This document shows, in pieces, positions 62,330 through 64,000 of a stretch of DNA of 64,000 bases (position 1 is its first letter; every line of letters starts with the position of its first letter). The DNA comes from Aquirufa beregesia (GTDB taxonomy: Bacteria > Bacteroidota > Bacteroidia > Cytophagales > Spirosomataceae). The DNA lies in contig NZ_SEWW01000009.1 of NCBI RefSeq assembly GCF_011090385.1, positions 62,001 through 126,000 of the forward strand, written 5' to 3'. Position numbers and translations under genes: made by a program. The notes under the pieces were generated by a model. It worked only from the letters and a program-made list of their open reading frames with translations. It was not told where the DNA came from and made no database searches.

Positions 62330-62923
62330 TTATTTCTTCTCGTCAAAATTAACTTCTGGAACTTTATCTGAGCCAGCTTCTGCTTGAAAAAACCCTTTTT
62401 CTGTAAATCCAGAGAATGAAGCAATTAGGTTATTCGGAAAAGTAACCACCTTACTATTGTACGATTTAACCGATTCATTGAAACGATCTCTTTCTTCTTT
62501 AATTCGGTTTTCTGTTCCTTCTAATTGAGCTTGCAGTTCAGAGAAATTCTCTGTGGCTTTCAACTGAGGATAATTTTCTGCAACTACCATCAAACGAGAT
62601 AATGCTCCACTTAATGAAGATTGAGCCGCTTGATATTTCTGCATATTTTCAGGACTCAAATCCTTGGCATCCAATTTCATTTGGGTAGCACTAGCACGTG
62701 CTTGAATCACGTCTGTCAACGTTGATTTCTCAAAATTGGCCACTCCTTGTACGGTTTTAACTAAGTTAGGAATCAAATCAGCACGACGCTGATATGCCGA
62801 TTGTACATTGGCCCATGACCCTTTTACTTCCTGGTCACTAGTAGCTAATCCATTACGTACGCCGACTCCCCAAAAAATCACAAGAGCAATGACGCCCAAA
62901 GCAATCCAAAGTTTTCTGTTCAT
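62330..62923 (-). CDS. lemA: LemA family protein
   Basis: 197 residues from the ATG at 62923; upstream in-frame starts would run through the promoter (TACCTTTG at 62954) and are rejected. An N-terminal membrane helix (about 4-20), then a coiled-coil-rich domain with QSAYQRRADLIPNLVKTVQG and the ENRIKEERDRFNESVKSYN stretch. LemA proteins are membrane-anchored helical bundles of unclear function. Confidence 0.92.
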   Translation of the reverse strand: MNRKLWIALGVIALVIFWGVGVRNGLATSDQEVKGSWANVQSAYQRRADLIPNLVKTVQGVANFEKSTLTDVIQARASATQMKLDAKDLSPENMQKYQAAQSSLSGALSRLMVVAENYPQLKATENFSELQAQLEGTENRIKEERDRFNESVKSYNSKVVTFPNNLIASFSGFTEKGFFQAEAGSDKVPEVNFDEKK

Positions 62924-62953
62924 TGTTGATATTGTTTTAAAATTTTTGCTCTG

Positions 62954-62961
62954 CAAAGGTA
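62954..62961 (-). promoter_or_regulatory. -7 promoter element for lemA
   Basis: TACCTTTG on the minus strand, 31-38 bp upstream of the chosen lemA ATG; a TTG lies 23 bp further upstream, slightly long. Confidence 0.45.
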
Positions 62962-63053
62962 TACAAATTAACATCTGTCCTTCGCAAATTTCCATTAAAA
63001 TGCTTTTTAAAGGATAAATGTTCCATTTACCTGACAAATGTATGATTCCTTAT

Positions 63054-63914
63054 TTAAATATCTTTCTGCGCTATGACAAAACGGTCTTTTCCATGAAAAT
63101 CTTGCTTCAATTCCACGTTTTTCCAGCGCTCATTTTCAAATAGGGCCTTCGTTTCCTTGCCTAAAGCTTGATTTATTTCGACCAGCATCCAACCAGCACG
63201 TTTGAGGTGCCGGGAAGCCATACTTTCCAATACTTGATAAAAAATCAAAGGGTTAGCATCTGGAACAAACAAAGCTAAACCTGGTTCAAATTCCGTCACA
63301 TGCCTTTCCATCTGCGCTGCTTCCTGAAACATCACGTAGGGAGGATTGGATACGATGATGTCCCATGTTTCGGAATCGCTGCGAGTAGACCATTGAAACA
63401 CATCTTGTAATTCGATGGCAAGGTCTGCCCCAAGAGATTTCGCATTCTGCATGGCCTGCTTTTGGGCATCGGGGGAAATTTCCCAAGCCGTGACTTGAGC
63501 ATGGGCTGCTTCTAAGGCTAGTGAAATGGCAATACACCCTGAGCCAGTACCCACATCCAATATGCGACAAGGGGAATGTGTCGAGGATATTTTTCCCAAA
63601 ACAAGATCCACCAATTCTTCTGTTTCAGGCCTCGGAATCAAGGTATGCGAATTTAATCCAAAAATACGATCTCGAAACCACCCTTTTCCTAGCACGTATT
63701 GCCAAGGTTCCTGTTCTGCCAATCTAGTTAGGATATGTTCCCAGTCCTTCGGCTCTTCCACTTCTTTACCCAAATGGCAATCCATGCGCGTGGCACCCGT
63801 GCTCATTTCCACCAATAAATAGGCGATAGCTTCTACTTCTTGGGCTGAATATAACGATTGGATGGCCAACTTCACTTGACGCACTAAATCAGCAGCTAAA
63901 ATGGGCATATACAT
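63054..63914 (-). CDS. prmC: Peptide chain release factor N5-glutamine methyltransferase
   Basis: 286 residues. N-terminal helical domain, RPETEELVD, SAM-binding DVGTGSG (120-126) and catalytic NPPYV (190-194). It methylates the GGQ glutamine of release factors RF1 and RF2. The start may be residue 1 or 3. No release-factor gene is adjacent. Confidence 0.95.
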   Translation of the reverse strand: MYMPILAADLVRQVKLAIQSLYSAQEVEAIAYLLVEMSTGATRMDCHLGKEVEEPKDWEHILTRLAEQEPWQYVLGKGWFRDRIFGLNSHTLIPRPETEELVDLVLGKISSTHSPCRILDVGTGSGCIAISLALEAAHAQVTAWEISPDAQKQAMQNAKSLGADLAIELQDVFQWSTRSDSETWDIIVSNPPYVMFQEAAQMERHVTEFEPGLALFVPDANPLIFYQVLESMASRHLKRAGWMLVEINQALGKETKALFENERWKNVELKQDFHGKDRFVIAQKDI

Positions 63915-63973
63915 GAATTATAGCCACAAATTACGTAATATTTTTTTTAGAAATGACCTCCAAGACCCACTAG

Positions 63974-64000
63974 TATTTTTGCTATAATTGTATATATTTG
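63974..64000 (+). promoter_or_regulatory. -7 promoter-like elements pointing out of the window
   Basis: TATTTTTG (63974-63981) and TATATTTG (63993-64000) both match TANNTTTG on the plus strand, suggesting a gene starts just beyond the end, divergent from prmC. Confidence 0.3.

Overview
The window comes from an AT-rich member of the Bacteroidota, most likely a Cytophagales-type bacterium. Signs of this are repeated matches to the Bacteroidota -7 promoter element TANNTTTG, little sign of Shine-Dalgarno leaders, families largely confined to that phylum (DUF5686/CarboxypepD_reg outer-membrane protein, DUF5606, a shortened NuoG), FKBP lipoproteins, and a LytTR regulator paired with a His_kinase-type sensor. 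Genus-level placement is not possible from the sequence alone. No tRNA, rRNA or CRISPR array was seen.

Layout. 1-8.1 kb is a surface-polysaccharide cluster: a sugar-nucleotide epimerase on the minus strand, then a tight plus-strand run of glycosyltransferases, a Wzx-like flippase and UDP-GlcNAc 2-epimerase. 8.1-10.9 kb holds an exported barrel-like protein overlapping a TonB-dependent receptor. 10.9-12.7 kb is a LytTR two-component pair. 13.7-22.7 kb (minus) is a complex I operon nuoA-B-C-D-E-F-[glycosyltransferase]-G-H-I-J that stops after nuoJ; nuoK-N are not in the window. Upstream on the same strand lie apbE, a SUMF1-fold protein and a Tat-exported Gfo/Idh/MocA protein, with small gaps. 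guaB and hemE converge (26.2-29.1 kb) on a 100-bp-period palindrome array. 29.1-30.25 kb is a gene-free block of structured repeats with a transposase remnant.

30.2-44.7 kb is a mixed housekeeping stretch: engB, DUF5606, cytochrome c, murQ, an M20 dipeptidase, plsY, a DUF5686 protein, rdgB, three FKBP lipoproteins, a DHH phosphoesterase, ndk, an ArnT-like GT and a PAP2 phosphatase. 44.7-50.1 kb is the YceD-rpmF-plsX-fabH-efp-accB-accC run (ribosome/fatty-acid synthesis). 50.2-53.0 kb is rplM-rpsI-rpsB-tsf. 53.2-60.4 kb is a dcw fragment murD-ftsW-murG-murC-ftsQ-ftsA, without the usual upstream mraZ-mraY part and without ftsZ after ftsA. The window ends with a SIS isomerase, two TPM-domain proteins with LemA, and prmC.

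Most of this is conventional. The unusual material is genome architecture: a glycosyltransferase translationally coupled inside the complex I operon; two normally continuous clusters (nuo and dcw) that each stop at a convergent intergenic spot carrying the same 23-24-nt insertion-sequence-like motif; a tandem array of perfect palindromes after guaB; and a nested repeat family at 29.2-30.0 kb in which two different element types share a 38-nt hairpin core.
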